From: an uncultured Desulfovibrionaceae bacterium
GTDB taxonomy: Bacteria; Desulfobacterota; Desulfovibrionia; Desulfovibrionales; Desulfovibrionaceae
Assembly: GCA_947037905.1 (NCBI GenBank)
Contig: CAMQUX010000097.1
Coordinates: forward strand, 1 to 5,596
Direction of reading: 5' to 3'
DNA: 5,596 nt
Shown here: piece by piece, positions 5,562-5,596 of the stretch
Layout: the number at the start of each line of letters is the position of its first letter
Numbering within the stretch: position 1 is the stretch's first letter
Program-made: the position numbers and the translations under genes
Notes under the pieces: model-generated
What the model was told of the DNA's origin: nothing
Databases searched by the model: none
The model's input: the letters and a program-made list of their open reading frames with translations, nothing else

Positions 5562-5596
5562 ACTCTCCATCCTTAACCAACAAACTCTCAATTTTG
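5562..5596. other. C-rich unassigned tail of the window
   Basis: The last 35 bases are C-rich on this strand and I recognise nothing in them. One plus-strand frame is open from 5489 to the edge (36 codons) but has no start codon upstream and no recognisable product. A minus-strand frame enters from the right edge and stops within 5540-5560. Either could be the end of a gene outside the window or chance. Confidence 0.3.

Noticed and set aside
5489..5596. Open plus-strand frame reaching the right edge
   Set aside because: It has no start codon, begins in the repeat core and lies across a hairpin; the 36 codons match no family I recognise.

Overview
The window comes from an AT-rich bacterium, roughly one-third GC by eye, and shows two divergent gene groups. 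The YajC N-terminus (the MFFES..AYAMGAP start and a PIMAFLPLILMF..FYFLLIRPQQKKAKE core) and the yajC/secD/secF neighbourhood look like Desulfovibrionaceae. The low GC and the signs of gene decay would fit a host-associated or low-GC member such as a Lawsonia-like lineage. That placement is inference from remembered family sequences, not from a search.

Left part, minus strand (1-1351): dut (dUTP diphosphatase, complete) lies upstream of argD (acetylornithine aminotransferase type, cut by the left window edge just after its PLP lysine). They are co-directional with a 127-bp gap. A good sigma70-type promoter precedes dut and overlaps a long AT-rich hairpin.

Centre and right, plus strand (1531-5289): a good promoter drives yajC, which ends in a strong intrinsic terminator. 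A 387-bp AT-rich stretch without a gene follows, then secD and secF with their own terminator. The products belong to the Sec translocon accessory complex SecD-SecF-YajC, which uses the proton-motive force to help pull exported proteins across the inner membrane. The secD reading frame is broken. About 43 residues are missing after residue 415, including the membrane segment with the conserved proton-pathway Asp motif, and the 3' end of the gene continues in another frame. This is either a real pseudogenising deletion or a sequencing/assembly error. SecF is intact and carries about 48 extra residues that look like an added transmembrane hairpin.

Right end (5290-5596): no recognisable gene. 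It holds a tandem array of roughly 61-bp units (three units plus a partial fourth), which runs directly into a less AT-rich, strongly hairpin-forming element of unknown identity and then an unassigned C-rich tail.

I see no clear novel multi-gene system. The points most worth checking are the secD lesion, the tandem array with its adjoining hairpin, the SecF insertion and the hairpin over the dut promoter.
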